Assembly (NCBI GenBank): GCA_938038445.1
Contig: CALHRZ010000007.1
Span: 290,238 to 354,237, forward strand
Direction: 5' to 3'
DNA length: 64,000 nucleotides
Source: an uncultured bacterium
GTDB taxonomy: Bacteria; Verrucomicrobiota; Kiritimatiellia; CAIKKV01
In this document: positions 8,114 to 16,247 of the stretch, piece by piece
Layout: every line of letters starts with the position of its first letter
Position numbering within the stretch: the first letter of the stretch is position 1
Translations under genes and position numbers: made by a program
Notes under the pieces: generated by a model
Seen by the model: only the letters and a program-made list of their open reading frames with translations
What the model was told of the DNA's origin: nothing
Databases searched by the model: none

Positions 8114-9244
8114 TTATGCAATGGCGGCTTCGATCAAGGCATGGAGATTTTCTTCGGGCGTTTCCGCGCCGACCTGGTCACCCGTTCCGATGATGAGACG
8201 GGGATTATGTTCGAAGGCGGCGCGGATTTCGTAGACTTCTCGGCGGACATCCTCAGGTGTTCCCCGGCGCAGTGTCTCGACTGTGTGCACATTGCCGTTG
8301 AATGTGGTCCGGCCGGCAAGACGCCGGGCGACTTCGCGCAATCCCAAGAAACCGCTCACGTCACCGCCCGGAGGGCGTTCGAAAGGGCAGACGCAATCGA
8401 GCCCGATTTCCGCGAAATCATCCGCTACTTCTATGCATCGTCCGTGAAAATGATGGTGGAGCAACCGGCCATGGCGGTGGAGTTCCTCGGCAACGGCATG
8501 AAGGACGGGTTTATCCCATTTTCGCCAGAAGGCGGGGCTGAGGAGGGACAAGCAGCTCCAGGTGCAACCAATGAAGAAGCTTTCGAAGGGGGTATATTGG
8601 CAGAAAACTCGGGCCTTTCCCACCAGGAACTCGATGTAGCGCTCCTGGAGCGCTTCCAGTTCTTTTTCGTGTTCGAAAAAATCAACGATGGCCTGTTCGA
8701 ATCCGCCGGCTCGCGCGGGTGCGAGGAAGTCGAAAAAGGTAGAGCCGAGATTGCATTCCAGAAGATAGGTGTCCCCCACTTCCTCCCAGGCGCGAACGGC
8801 GTCCTTAATATCGGCCTGGTTTGGGTTGCGGTCGAGATGAAGATGAACATAGACGGGCAAATCTTTATCCCAATTTTGGATCGGAGATTCTGCGTGCCAA
8901 ACGGCGGCATCATACTGTTCGGTGATGGTTCGTTCTCGGACGTTTCCAAAAGGGGTGTGATAGAGCGTCACGGTTTCAAGGCGGTCATGTCCCCGCGGGT
9001 ATGTAAAACGTTCTATCGTGACATCCGGCGGGGGTGGGATAGAGGGGGTGGCAATGCCCCACCCTTCGCAGTTAAAGCGGGCGAAGGCGGTGCGAAGGGC
9101 CTGGTGGAAGGGGATTTTTCGAAATTCGACCATATCCACCCCCAAAAGACGGGCCGGATAGTAATACCAGAATTCTGGAGCGACCGGGGGGCGATCGCAC
9201 AATTTTCCCCGATAGGCATTGAGCATGCGTTGTTTGGGCGTCAT
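8114..9244 (-). CDS. Uroporphyrinogen-decarboxylase-fold protein (UroD/MtaA-like), first paralog
   Basis: 376 residues from ATG 9244, where the protein begins MTPKQRMLNAYRGK, the usual start of this family. An upstream in-frame ATG at 9286 has a better-spaced GGAGAG and would add 14 residues, so the start is uncertain. The fold is that of UroD and of corrinoid-dependent methyltransferases (MtaA/MtbA). A metal-site-like LLHHHFHGRC and PFERPPGGDV are visible. The same segments in the second paralog (16248-17330) read IHIHCHG and PVEAPPMGDL, so both belong to one subfamily. No haem-pathway gene is nearby, so true UroD activity is unlikely; a methyl- or glycoside-linked role is open. Divergent from the Gfo/Idh gene across 93 bp. 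Confidence 0.75.
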   Translation of the reverse strand: MTPKQRMLNAYRGKLCDRPPVAPEFWYYYPARLLGVDMVEFRKIPFHQALRTAFARFNCEGWGIATPSIPPPPDVTIERFTYPRGHDRLETVTLYHTPFGNVRERTITEQYDAAVWHAESPIQNWDKDLPVYVHLHLDRNPNQADIKDAVRAWEEVGDTYLLECNLGSTFFDFLAPARAGGFEQAIVDFFEHEKELEALQERYIEFLVGKARVFCQYTPFESFFIGCTWSCLSLLSPAFWRKWDKPVLHAVAEELHRHGRLLHHHFHGRCIEVADDFAEIGLDCVCPFERPPGGDVSGFLGLREVARRLAGRTTFNGNVHTVETLRRGTPEDVRREVYEIRAAFEHNPRLIIGTGDQVGAETPEENLHALIEAAIA

Positions 9245-9337
9245 GGAGAAGAATCTATCTTTTTCATCGCGTTCGGCCAAACCCATTCGGTATACTCTCT
9301 CCGATTTGTGGGGGATCACATCGAAAGGAATGGCGTC

Positions 9338-10402
9338 GTGAAAAAGATGAAGGTTGGGATTATCGGAATGGGAGCGATCGGTTCGGTTCATGCCGATGCT
9401 TATCGGGCGGTGGGAGAGGAATCGGAAATAGTGGCGGTGTGCGATGTGGATCATGTGCGATTGGACCAGAAGGCGAAGGCGCTTGGGGTAGAAGCCCGTT
9501 TCACGGATTATAGGAAACTGCTGGCCAAGGGGGATGTGGAGGCCGTGAGTGTTTGTGTGGGCAACACGCTTCACAAAGAAGTTGCCGTCGCGGCGCTCCA
9601 AGCGGGCAAGCATGTATTACTCGAAAAGCCGATGGCGATGAACGCCCAGGAAGCGGCTCAGATCGTTGATGCGGCCAAGGCAAGCGGGCGCACCTTGCAA
9701 ATTGGGATGGTCCGGCGGCAGGATACGGATGCCCAACTTGTCCGGGAATTGATTCAAAACGGCGCTTTTGGCGAGATTTATCATATCCGTGCGGTTCTCA
9801 TCCGCCGGCGGGGCATCCCGGGTCTGGGCGGCTGGTTTACGACGAGAGCGCAGTCGGGCGGCGGTCCTCTCATCGATATTGGCGTTCACTGGTTTGACGC
9901 GGCCCTTTTTGTAAGCGGATTGTGGAATCCTACGGCGGTTAGTGCGATGACCTATGCCAAGTTTGGCCCTGATATGCGCCACTATCGGTATGTAAGCATG
10001 TGGGCGGGTCCGCCGAAATATGACGGGGTGTTTGATGTCGAGGATTATGCGGCGGGCTTTGTTCGGTTCGGGGGACACGCTTCGATGTCCTTCGAGATTG
10101 CTTGGGCTTGCAACGCAGAAGACGGGGGATTCATTGAATTCCTTGGGACAAAAAGCGGAGCCCGCATTTTTGACGGCAAGCCGTTCAAACTGCTGACGGA
10201 ATATGGGGAACGGATTGCGGATGTGACGCCATATCGCCCGGATCGCGGCAATCCTTTTCATAATCAGATCAAGGCGTTTCTAGCGGCGTGCCGCGGCGAA
10301 CGGCCTCCGGCGGCTACGGGTGAAGAAGGGTTGATCGTGATGAAGCTTATTGACGCAGTCTATCAATCGGCGGAAGTCGGCCGCGAGGTTGCGATCCGCT
10401 AA
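9338..10402 (+). CDS. Gfo/Idh/MocA family NAD(P)-dependent oxidoreductase
   Basis: 354 residues. N-terminal Rossmann fold with GIIGMGAIGSVHADAY, the EKP signature in HVLLEKPMA, and a C-terminal Gfo/Idh/MocA domain with GGGPLIDIGVHWFDAALF carrying the catalytic-site Asp/His. These enzymes oxidise or reduce sugars, inositols and related polyols. No signal peptide is present. GTG at 9338 is chosen because AAAGGAA lies 7 nt upstream; the ATG at 9347 would leave 16 nt. Divergently transcribed from a UroD-like gene, a pairing common in sugar-catabolic regions of PVC-type genomes, but substrate is not deducible. Confidence 0.9.
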   Translation: MKKMKVGIIGMGAIGSVHADAYRAVGEESEIVAVCDVDHVRLDQKAKALGVEARFTDYRKLLAKGDVEAVSVCVGNTLHKEVAVAALQAGKHVLLEKPMAMNAQEAAQIVDAAKASGRTLQIGMVRRQDTDAQLVRELIQNGAFGEIYHIRAVLIRRRGIPGLGGWFTTRAQSGGGPLIDIGVHWFDAALFVSGLWNPTAVSAMTYAKFGPDMRHYRYVSMWAGPPKYDGVFDVEDYAAGFVRFGGHASMSFEIAWACNAEDGGFIEFLGTKSGARIFDGKPFKLLTEYGERIADVTPYRPDRGNPFHNQIKAFLAACRGERPPAATGEEGLIVMKLIDAVYQSAEVGREVAIR

Positions 10403-10768
10403 CGCCTCGTTTTTTTTGAGGGGGGGGTGCTGCGCCCTTGCCGTCGGGGAAACGGGGGTTTCTCACCCTCTTTGTAGGCGGAGCCGAAAAAGGGGAGATT
10501 CCTTCTTTTTTCACCCTGCCAGAGAACAGTTAGAAGGGGAGGGGGCATTCATGGCCGCCTTCTTTTGGGCGGTTCCTTCTGTTCAGGGCGTTAGCTTACA
10601 GCGTGGATTTACCCCCGATTCCCCCAAAGTCGCCATCCACCCTCCTTTTTCGTGAGACGTTCTTTTGGGGATTGCACTGCGCAGAAAACGGTTGGGAGTT
10701 TCCCGGTTCATTTCCTTATTTTATGCACGCTTGCTTTGGCTTAGGACACGGCCAAAAGGCAATGTCCG

Positions 10769-10798
10769 TTGTCTCACACTTTCGAAAGTGTGAGACAA
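10769..10798. repeat. Perfect 30-bp palindrome without loop
   Basis: The half-site TTGTCTCACACTTTC is followed immediately by its exact reverse complement, centred between 10783 and 10784. No spacer and no T-run follow it, so it is not a standard terminator hairpin. It could be an operator for a dimeric repressor, or one end-palindrome of a mobile or REP-like repeat. It is 356 bp upstream of hisB and 367 bp downstream of the oxidoreductase gene. Confidence 0.8.
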
Positions 10799-11118
10799 AG
10801 ATACCCCATTTTGTACGGTATTCTGATGGGTGAAGGGAAGAAGTGCAAGGCGGCGTCAGTGAAAAAAAGCGAAAGAACAGACAGCCTTACAGTCGGGGTA
10901 GGTTCTGCTCGTTGCGGACCAGAGAACGCAAGCGTGAGAGAAACAAGGGGGGAATTAACAGCGGGGCGACGCCAATCGGGGCGCCAGATCCTAACGCGAA
11001 AAGAAAGCAGCGGGCACAGAGGAGAAAGAATCAGGAACTCTTCAACGTCCGCAAGGGCTGTCCCACTGAAACACTGTTTCTTTCGATACATTGCAACAGG
11101 AGCGGAGCAGGAAAGATT

Positions 11119-11147
11119 TTGCAAAAATAGGCGCGGGCCGGTATAGT
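11119..11147 (+). promoter_or_regulatory. Sigma-70-like promoter of hisB, probably leaderless
   Basis: TTGCAA (11119-11124), a 17-nt spacer, and TATAGT (11142-11147). The ATG of hisB follows 6 nt after the -10 box, so the expected transcription start coincides with the start codon. There is no Shine-Dalgarno sequence between the box and the ATG. Confidence 0.6.
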
Positions 11148-11153
11148 GAAACC

Positions 11154-11741
11154 ATGAAGCGGCGACGGGCAACGGTGGAGCGAAAAACGCGCGAGACTCA
11201 GATTCAGGCAACACTCGATCTCGACGGAACGGGGCTGTGTTCGATCCGGACGGGCATGGGGTTCATGGATCACATGCTCGAGCTTTTGGGTCGTCATGCG
11301 CTTTGGAATTTGAGCCTTCGCGCGCGGGGTGATCTCGCGGTAGACGATCATCATACGACGGAAGATATTGGTTTGGTTCTTGGCGAAGCGCTCGATACGG
11401 CGCTGGGCGACCGGAGGGGTATTATTCGTTATGGCTGGTGTTTGCTGCCAATGGATGAAACCCTCGTCGAAGCGGCGGTGGATCTTGGCGGGCGGCCTTA
11501 CTTGGTGTATTCGACTCCGCACCGGCGGAAGATCAAGGCGTTCGATGTGGGGCTGATTGAGGAATTTTTCCGGGCCTTTGTCACGAAAGCGCGCATGAAT
11601 CTTCACGTCGCCGTGCGTTACGGGCGCGATCCGCATCATGGCTTTGAGGGGATGTTCAAGGCGGTGGCGCGCGCGCTTCGAATGGCTGGATCCATGGATT
11701 TCCGGGAAAAAGACATTCCTTCCAGCAAGGGTCGACTCTGA
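11154..11741 (+). CDS. hisB: Imidazoleglycerol-phosphate dehydratase HisB
   Basis: Catalyses dehydration of imidazole glycerol phosphate, step six of histidine synthesis. 195 residues, the monofunctional length with no phosphatase domain. Signatures: TGMGFMDHMLELLGRHA, DDHHTTEDIGLVLGEAL and RDPHHGFEGMFKAVARALR, carrying the His/Glu manganese ligands of the two sites. Started at ATG 11154 because the alignment with the family begins there (MKRRRATVERKTRET). First gene of hisB-hisA-M16; hisA follows after 25 bp. Confidence 0.97.
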   Translation: MKRRRATVERKTRETQIQATLDLDGTGLCSIRTGMGFMDHMLELLGRHALWNLSLRARGDLAVDDHHTTEDIGLVLGEALDTALGDRRGIIRYGWCLLPMDETLVEAAVDLGGRPYLVYSTPHRRKIKAFDVGLIEEFFRAFVTKARMNLHVAVRYGRDPHHGFEGMFKAVARALRMAGSMDFREKDIPSSKGRL

Positions 11742-11766
11742 AGCGATCTCGGTTTGTCGGTATGAT

Positions 11767-12495
11767 ATGATAACGGTGATTCCTGCCATTGACCTTAAGG
11801 ACGGCGAATGCGTCCGTCTTCGTCAGGGGCGGGTGGAGGAGAAGACGGTTTACGGTTCTGATCCCGTAGCGATGGCACGGCATTGGCGTGAGATGGGGGC
11901 GCGTTATTTGCATGTGGTGGATCTGGACGGGGCGTTTGCCGGTCGGCCGGTTCACATTGAACTGATTCGCCAGATTGTTGACGAAATGGGATCCATTCCT
12001 GTCCAGGCGGGTGGTGGCATTCGCGACTCAGGGCACATTGACCAAATACTGGATTTGGGCGTTCGGCGCGTGGTGATTGGAACCCGTGCATGTACCGATC
12101 CGGAGCACGTTGGTGGTTGGATTCGGCGTTATGGGGATCGCCTTGCGGTGGGGATAGACGCTCGGGGCGGGAAGGTTCAGATTCGCGGGTGGGTCGAGAC
12201 ATCGGAGATGACGGCGCTTGAGTTGGCCCGCCGTCTTTCGGAGGCTGGAGTTGGGACGTTGATTTACACGGATACCGCCACAGACGGCATGCTGAGCGGA
12301 CCGAATTTCGGGGCGATCGAATCGCTGTGCCGGGCGGTATCCTGCGCCGTCATCGCATCGGGCGGTGTAGCGGATCCCGCGCACGTTCGCCGGATGCGAG
12401 ACATGAGGTTATCCAATCTCGTTGGGGTGATTGTCGGCAAGGCCTTATACGACGGGCGGGCCGAACTCCGCGCCTTTCAGGAGGCCGGGATCTAA
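11767..12495 (+). CDS. hisA: ProFAR isomerase HisA
   Basis: 1-(5-phosphoribosyl)-5-[(5-phosphoribosylamino)methylideneamino]imidazole-4-carboxamide isomerase of histidine synthesis, TIM barrel, 242 residues. Both catalytic aspartates are in the expected places: VIPAIDLKDGECVRL at the N-terminus and IYTDTATDGMLSGPN in the second half, with phosphate loops QAGGGIRD and ASGGVAD. No Shine-Dalgarno sequence is evident before the ATG. The TAA overlaps the ATG of the next gene by one base (TAATG), so translation is coupled to the peptidase gene. Confidence 0.96.
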   Translation: MITVIPAIDLKDGECVRLRQGRVEEKTVYGSDPVAMARHWREMGARYLHVVDLDGAFAGRPVHIELIRQIVDEMGSIPVQAGGGIRDSGHIDQILDLGVRRVVIGTRACTDPEHVGGWIRRYGDRLAVGIDARGGKVQIRGWVETSEMTALELARRLSEAGVGTLIYTDTATDGMLSGPNFGAIESLCRAVSCAVIASGGVADPAHVRRMRDMRLSNLVGVIVGKALYDGRAELRAFQEAGI

Positions 12496-13793
12496 TGGGA
12501 ACGGGTGGGGAGAAAGCCAGACTTGTTCGTTTTCCGGCTGGTTTGCGCGCGGTATTCTGGCCGATGCCGCACTTCTCCAGCGTGGCGATTGGGTTTTGGG
12601 CCAGGGTAGGCGGGCGGCATGAGCCGGGCCCGTGGTGCGGGATCAGTCATTTTCTCGAGCATCTTTTGTTTAAAGGAAGCCGCACCCGTTCCGCGGTTGC
12701 AGTGGCGCGGGCGATTGAAGGGCGGGGGGGCGATTTCAACGGCTACACGCAGGAAGAGAGCACCTGCTTTTTCGCCCGCGTCGAATCCCGCCATGAGGAA
12801 ATCGCCTTTGAGGTGTTGGCGGACCTGTATCGAAATCCACGGCTGGCGGAGGCGGATGTGCGGAGCGAGCGGGAAGTGATCCGGGAGGAGATTCGCCTTT
12901 ATGAGGATCAGCCGGCCCAACTGGTTGAGGAGAAATTGCAGTCCCTTCTTTGGCCGGGTCATCCGTTGGGGCGGCCCTTGACCGGCACGGAGGAAAGCCT
13001 GAATCGGATTGGGCGGCGGGAATTGGTTGCTTTTCATCGTCGGGCGTATCTTCCTTCGGCCACCCTGGTAGTGATTGCGGGTGGAACCGACCCCGTGCGG
13101 TGGTGCCGGCATCTCGAACAGTGGGCGCGCGGCGGGAGTTCTCGGCGGTATTCGCTGCGGGCGAAGCCGGTTACGGCGCATCATCCGCAGGAGCGGGTGG
13201 GTTTGATTCGCAAGCCGGTGGAACAGACCCATCTGGCGCTGGGGTTTCGGCTATTTGGGAGGCGGGACCGGCGGCGATATGCATTGAAGCTTCTTTCCGT
13301 GGTTTTGGGGGAGAACATGAGTTCCCGTCTTTTCCGGTTGATTCGGGAGGAGCATGGGCTGGCGTATGCGGTGCAATCTGCCGTTGTGCTTTTTGCCGAT
13401 ACCGGTGCGATGACGATTTCGGCTGGGACGGAACCGCGGCATCTTCAGCGCGTTTTGTCTCTTGCGCTCGGGGAAATACGAAGGCTTGGGAAAGAGCGGG
13501 TGAGCGATCGGGAGTTGCGGAGAGCGAAGGAGTACACGGCCGGCCAGATTCGGCTGGGGCTTGAGAGTCCGTCGCGCTGCATGCAATGGGCGGGGGAATG
13601 TGCGGCCACTTATGGACGGGTTTTAGATCCCGACGAAGAGATTGAGGCTTTTGAAAAGGTGACCGCGGAGGAAATATGTGTGTTGGCGCGGGAGGTTTTT
13701 AAGCTCCATCGTGCGAGTCTTGCGATTGTGGGACCTGATGTGGACGAAGGAGGCAGGGATGAGTGGGTCCGGCGTTTGGCCGGCGGATTGTGA
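12495..13793 (+). CDS. M16-family zinc peptidase (processing-peptidase/PqqL-like), single module
   Basis: 432 residues, one M16 N-terminal plus one M16_C half. The inverted zinc motif HFLEH is at 52-56, and the distal Glu ligand lies in SEREVIREEIRLYEDQP near residue 130. The C-terminal half contains LSVVLGENMSSRLFRLIREEHGLAYAV, the usual substrate-clamp segment. No signal peptide, so a cytoplasmic role is likely; this differs from the secreted tandem M16 at 48307-50979. It is coupled to hisA, but no functional link to histidine synthesis is apparent. Its stop is two bases from the stop of the opposing gene. Confidence 0.9.
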   Translation: MGTGGEKARLVRFPAGLRAVFWPMPHFSSVAIGFWARVGGRHEPGPWCGISHFLEHLLFKGSRTRSAVAVARAIEGRGGDFNGYTQEESTCFFARVESRHEEIAFEVLADLYRNPRLAEADVRSEREVIREEIRLYEDQPAQLVEEKLQSLLWPGHPLGRPLTGTEESLNRIGRRELVAFHRRAYLPSATLVVIAGGTDPVRWCRHLEQWARGGSSRRYSLRAKPVTAHHPQERVGLIRKPVEQTHLALGFRLFGRRDRRRYALKLLSVVLGENMSSRLFRLIREEHGLAYAVQSAVVLFADTGAMTISAGTEPRHLQRVLSLALGEIRRLGKERVSDRELRRAKEYTAGQIRLGLESPSRCMQWAGECAATYGRVLDPDEEIEAFEKVTAEEICVLAREVFKLHRASLAIVGPDVDEGGRDEWVRRLAGGL

Positions 13794-13795
13794 TG

Positions 13796-14239
13796 TTAGG
13801 CGGGGGGAGTTTTTCGGCGAACGGTGAGAGTGCAGACAGCCTGATCCGTCTTTGAGTCGTCGAATTCATACGAGTAGCCGAGCGGTTCTAGGACCCGTCG
13901 ATAGAGCACATCACAGTGACGGCAGTAATGGGGGTAGGGCTGGAGATGGGTGGATTCGAGCAATCGCCGCTTGGATGGGCAACGGCGCATTTCGATGCGG
14001 AAGATACCAGCCTCTTCGTCCAGTTCCATCACAAAATCGGCTGCTTCTTCGTTCAGTGTTCGGCTCCAGTAGAGCCAGCATCCCTTGAGGCCGTGTGTGG
14101 CGACAAGATCCCGGAGATTGGTCAAAAAGCGATCGGAAAGAAACTCCCAGAATCCCTGGACGGCGTTGGTTCCGCCCCGCTGATCGAGGTAGCGGAAAAG
14201 TTCGTTGTAAGCGGGAATGAATTCGGTGCAGGAGATCAT
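13796..14239 (-). CDS. Conserved small cytoplasmic protein with CXHC motif, unknown function
   Basis: 147 residues from the ATG that overlaps the upstream stop (ATGA). The C-terminal part has HYCRHCDVLYRRVLEPLGYSYEF, a compact Cys/His cluster that could bind metal. No signal peptide or membrane segment. I do not recognise a named family. It is the last gene of the five-gene sigma operon (16110 down to 13796), always overlapping its neighbour, and seems to form a pair with the gene before it. An open frame runs 105 codons further upstream but only through the neighbouring gene, in low-complexity sequence. Confidence 0.65.
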   Translation of the reverse strand: MISCTEFIPAYNELFRYLDQRGGTNAVQGFWEFLSDRFLTNLRDLVATHGLKGCWLYWSRTLNEEAADFVMELDEEAGIFRIEMRRCPSKRRLLESTHLQPYPHYCRHCDVLYRRVLEPLGYSYEFDDSKTDQAVCTLTVRRKTPPA

Positions 14240-14703
14240 GCGGGTTTTCGGAAGAAGCGTTGCCGGTAGGCACCGGTTTCGGGATCCCAGGAAAGCAGTT
14301 CGGACTTCCAATCGGTCTCGTCGCAGAGGGTTTGGCCCACGGTGGCGACGGTTTCGTGGAAGAGGGGGGAGATGGGGGTTCCCCGTTCCCGCAGATACAA
14401 GACGGCGGGATTGCGTTTGCAAACGATTTGCAGTTCGTTTGTTGATTCGAGGAAGGTCACTTCTCCACCTTCCAACGAAAAAATTCTCGCATAGTGTTCC
14501 CGAAGGGCTGGGAGGCCGTGTTGGCGAAACTTTTCGCGCAGTGGTTGATACCAAGCGCGAGCGAACTGATGCAAGAAATCACGGACAGCCGTCTCGCCAT
14601 AGGTGAGGCGCAGGTAGTCGAGCGCGGTGGAAAGGGCGGCGTGAAAATCTTTGTGGAGGTAGGGATTGTCCGAAGCGCGCCGTTCCATGCGAAGCAGGCT
14701 CAT
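14236..14703 (-). CDS. Conserved small soluble protein, unknown function
   Basis: 155 residues, mainly alpha-helical in appearance: MERRASDNPYLHKDFHAALSTALDYL with TYGETAVRDFLHQFARAWYQPL, then EHYARIFSLEGGEVTF. This looks like a conserved family of small proteins that I have seen in PVC-type genomes but cannot name. No signal peptide or membrane helix. It overlaps both neighbours by four bases (ATGA), sitting fourth in the sigma-led operon, so it is probably produced in fixed ratio with the sigma and putative anti-sigma proteins. Confidence 0.65.
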   Translation of the reverse strand: MSLLRMERRASDNPYLHKDFHAALSTALDYLRLTYGETAVRDFLHQFARAWYQPLREKFRQHGLPALREHYARIFSLEGGEVTFLESTNELQIVCKRNPAVLYLRERGTPISPLFHETVATVGQTLCDETDWKSELLSWDPETGAYRQRFFRKPA

Positions 14704-15152
14704 GGTGGATTACCCTCCACAAGGTCGAGGCTGAACAGGAGAGTTCCGCCTGCACCGTCAGGCACACCGCCGATGAAGAGTGGTGCCTGGCGATGGAGAA
14801 CGGCTCGGGTTTTGAGGATGGTGTGGCGGCCGCGGAGGAGCGTTACATCCAGGGACTCTACGGGGCCGTTGAGGGTAAGGCGGAGACCGCCGGGGAATTG
14901 AAGGGTACGGGCGGCTGGGAGGGGAACGGTTTGGGAATCCATCAGGCGGAAGGATCGGAAGGTCATGTTTTGGCGGAGGAGGTCTGCCAGAGGGACGAGG
15001 GCGGGGTCGGTGGCCCCTGTTTCCGGGGATGCACGAATGAGGCGGACTCGCACGGCCGGCTCCATTGCCTGCACAGGCACGGCGGGTACAACGAGGAGAG
15101 CGATGATCGCCGACGCGGACAGGATAAGAGGGATGGAAAGGGGTGGTTTCAT
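14700..15152 (-). CDS. Secreted protein of unknown function in a sigma-factor operon
   Basis: 150 residues with a clear Sec signal: MKPP, a hydrophobic stretch of about 23 residues, then a VQA-like cleavage site near residue 29. The mature part has VRVRLIRASPETGATDPAL, MTFRSFRLMDSQTVPLP and a final APLFIGGVPDGAGGTLLFSLD. It looks like a small beta-rich envelope protein. Position three in a five-gene chain led by an ECF sigma factor suggests an envelope-stress or export-related role; this is inference. ATGA overlaps join it to the genes on both sides. Confidence 0.65.
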   Translation of the reverse strand: MKPPLSIPLILSASAIIALLVVPAVPVQAMEPAVRVRLIRASPETGATDPALVPLADLLRQNMTFRSFRLMDSQTVPLPAARTLQFPGGLRLTLNGPVESLDVTLLRGRHTILKTRAVLHRQAPLFIGGVPDGAGGTLLFSLDLVEGNPP

Positions 15153-15532
15153 GTAGGATTTTCCTCTAAGCCCGAAATCCAGATCACAACGGCCGAGTTG
15201 TGAGGGGTGATGGAAGGTAGCGTGAGAATCCAAGCGGATGTGCAGGGAGCGAAAACTTCCAGCGATTGAATGGTTGTCCCCATGGGGGGAAGGGGATGGC
15301 GACGAAGAAGGAAAGGGAGGCTGAGGAGTGCGATCAGAAGAAGAGTTGCTGCAATCCAAGCCATCCGAAACCCGATCGGCGAAAAGGAGGTGAGGGCGTG
15401 AGGAGGAGCGTCCTGAGGAAGACCTTGGGCGCGGCGGCGGAACTCCGCCCAGAATTCCGCAGCCTCTTCTTTTTCAGGGGCAATAAAGCGGCGGAATTGA
15501 AGTCGCTGTTCGAGTTCGGTCCAACGGTTCAT
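15149..15532 (-). CDS. Single-pass membrane protein, putative anti-sigma factor
   Basis: 127 residues: a charged N-terminal cytoplasmic part (about 1-52), one membrane helix (about 55-76, MAWIAATLLLIALLSLPFLL), and a short outer part ending SAVVIWISGLEENPT. It starts at the ATG overlapping the stop of the ECF sigma gene, the standard place for an anti-sigma factor. It lacks the HxxxCxxC zinc motif of ZAS-type anti-sigmas, so the assignment rests on gene order and topology. Confidence 0.6.
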   Translation of the reverse strand: MNRWTELEQRLQFRRFIAPEKEEAAEFWAEFRRRAQGLPQDAPPHALTSFSPIGFRMAWIAATLLLIALLSLPFLLRRHPLPPMGTTIQSLEVFAPCTSAWILTLPSITPHNSAVVIWISGLEENPT

Positions 15533-16110
15533 TGGCGTGACGTGGTTCGGTCGTTTTCGTCCAAGAGCTGCTTGAGCCGACGGCGGGCGTGGAAAAGACG
15601 GGACATCACCGTGCCGATTCGGATGTTCATTGCGTCTGCGATTTCCCGGTAAGAAAAGCCGTCGGCATATCGGAGCAGAAGGGGGATGCGGAGCCGATCG
15701 GGGAGGCGAGCCAGTGCCGCGTCCAAACGATCGGCCGTTTCCCGCTGTTCAGTGATCTGGTCAGGAGAAGGAGTCGTTGGGTCGGGCCATTCGAGTTCTT
15801 GTCCTTTTTCGTTTTCAAGGAAAGGGGTTTCGCGCCGTCTTTTTTCCAAGCGCAGGTAATCGGCGGCACAGTTCCAGACAATCCGGTGGAGCCAAGTCGA
15901 GAGGCGGCATTCGCCATGAAAGGAAGGGATAGACCGCCAGGCCTTCAAAAAGGCATTCATGACCACATCCTGGGCGTTGTCGGGACCTACCAAGCGGGCG
16001 GCCACGGCAAGGGCCTTGGGACGGCAAGGTTGAAACAGCATGACAAATGCCTCCAAATCGCCTTTTCGAGCCCGAGAAAGAAGTAGTTGTTCTGGACTTT
16101 CGCGGCTCAT
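15529..16110 (-). CDS. ECF (sigma-24 type) RNA polymerase sigma factor
   Basis: 193 residues from ATG 16110. Region 2 is visible as ARKGDLEAFVMLFQPCRPKA, then DVVMNAFLKAWRSIPSF and LSTWLHRIVWNCAADYLR. Region 4 has DRLDAALARLPDRLRIPLLLRYADGFSYREIADAMNIRIGTVMSRLFHARRRLKQLL, a helix-turn-helix. A TTG 11 codons earlier is the only alternative start. It heads a five-gene chain in which each stop overlaps the next start by four bases. Its gene is divergent from the UroD-like gene across 137 bp; I do not see a clear self-regulated promoter there. Confidence 0.93.
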   Translation of the reverse strand: MSRESPEQLLLSRARKGDLEAFVMLFQPCRPKALAVAARLVGPDNAQDVVMNAFLKAWRSIPSFHGECRLSTWLHRIVWNCAADYLRLEKRRRETPFLENEKGQELEWPDPTTPSPDQITEQRETADRLDAALARLPDRLRIPLLLRYADGFSYREIADAMNIRIGTVMSRLFHARRRLKQLLDENDRTTSRQ

Positions 16111-16247
16111 TGTTAAGACGTGAATCCATGCTGTGCTATTCAAACGGATGGCGTCAAGAAAAAGCTATGCGTTCGTCACAAATTTGCAAAAAAGACAAAA
16201 GAGATTGATTTTTGCGCCATGAGGGAGCAGTATTTCTTGTTGCAAGG

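Larger units (their letters stand above)
10403..11153. other. 751-bp gene-poor intergenic region
   Basis: No open frame on either strand here looks like a protein: those present are rich in Arg/Pro/Ser and have no conserved motif. Base composition is uneven, with T and G homopolymer runs near 10412-10428 just after the oxidoreductase stop. The only structured element I see is the 30-bp palindrome at 10769-10798; the hisB promoter lies at the right edge. I compared it by eye with 6S RNA, SRP RNA, tmRNA, RNase P and cobalamin-riboswitch signatures and recognised none. Confidence 0.6.

Noticed and set aside
10411..10428. T-run and G-run near the Gfo/Idh stop as a terminator
   Set aside because: CCTC-T8-GAGG gives only four pairs around the T-run, so it does not form a normal intrinsic terminator.
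13796..14554. Longer start for the CXHC protein (252 codons)
   Set aside because: The additional N-terminal part is Arg/Pro-rich antisense-like sequence of the overlapping upstream gene; ATG 14239 gives the ATGA coupling seen throughout the operon.
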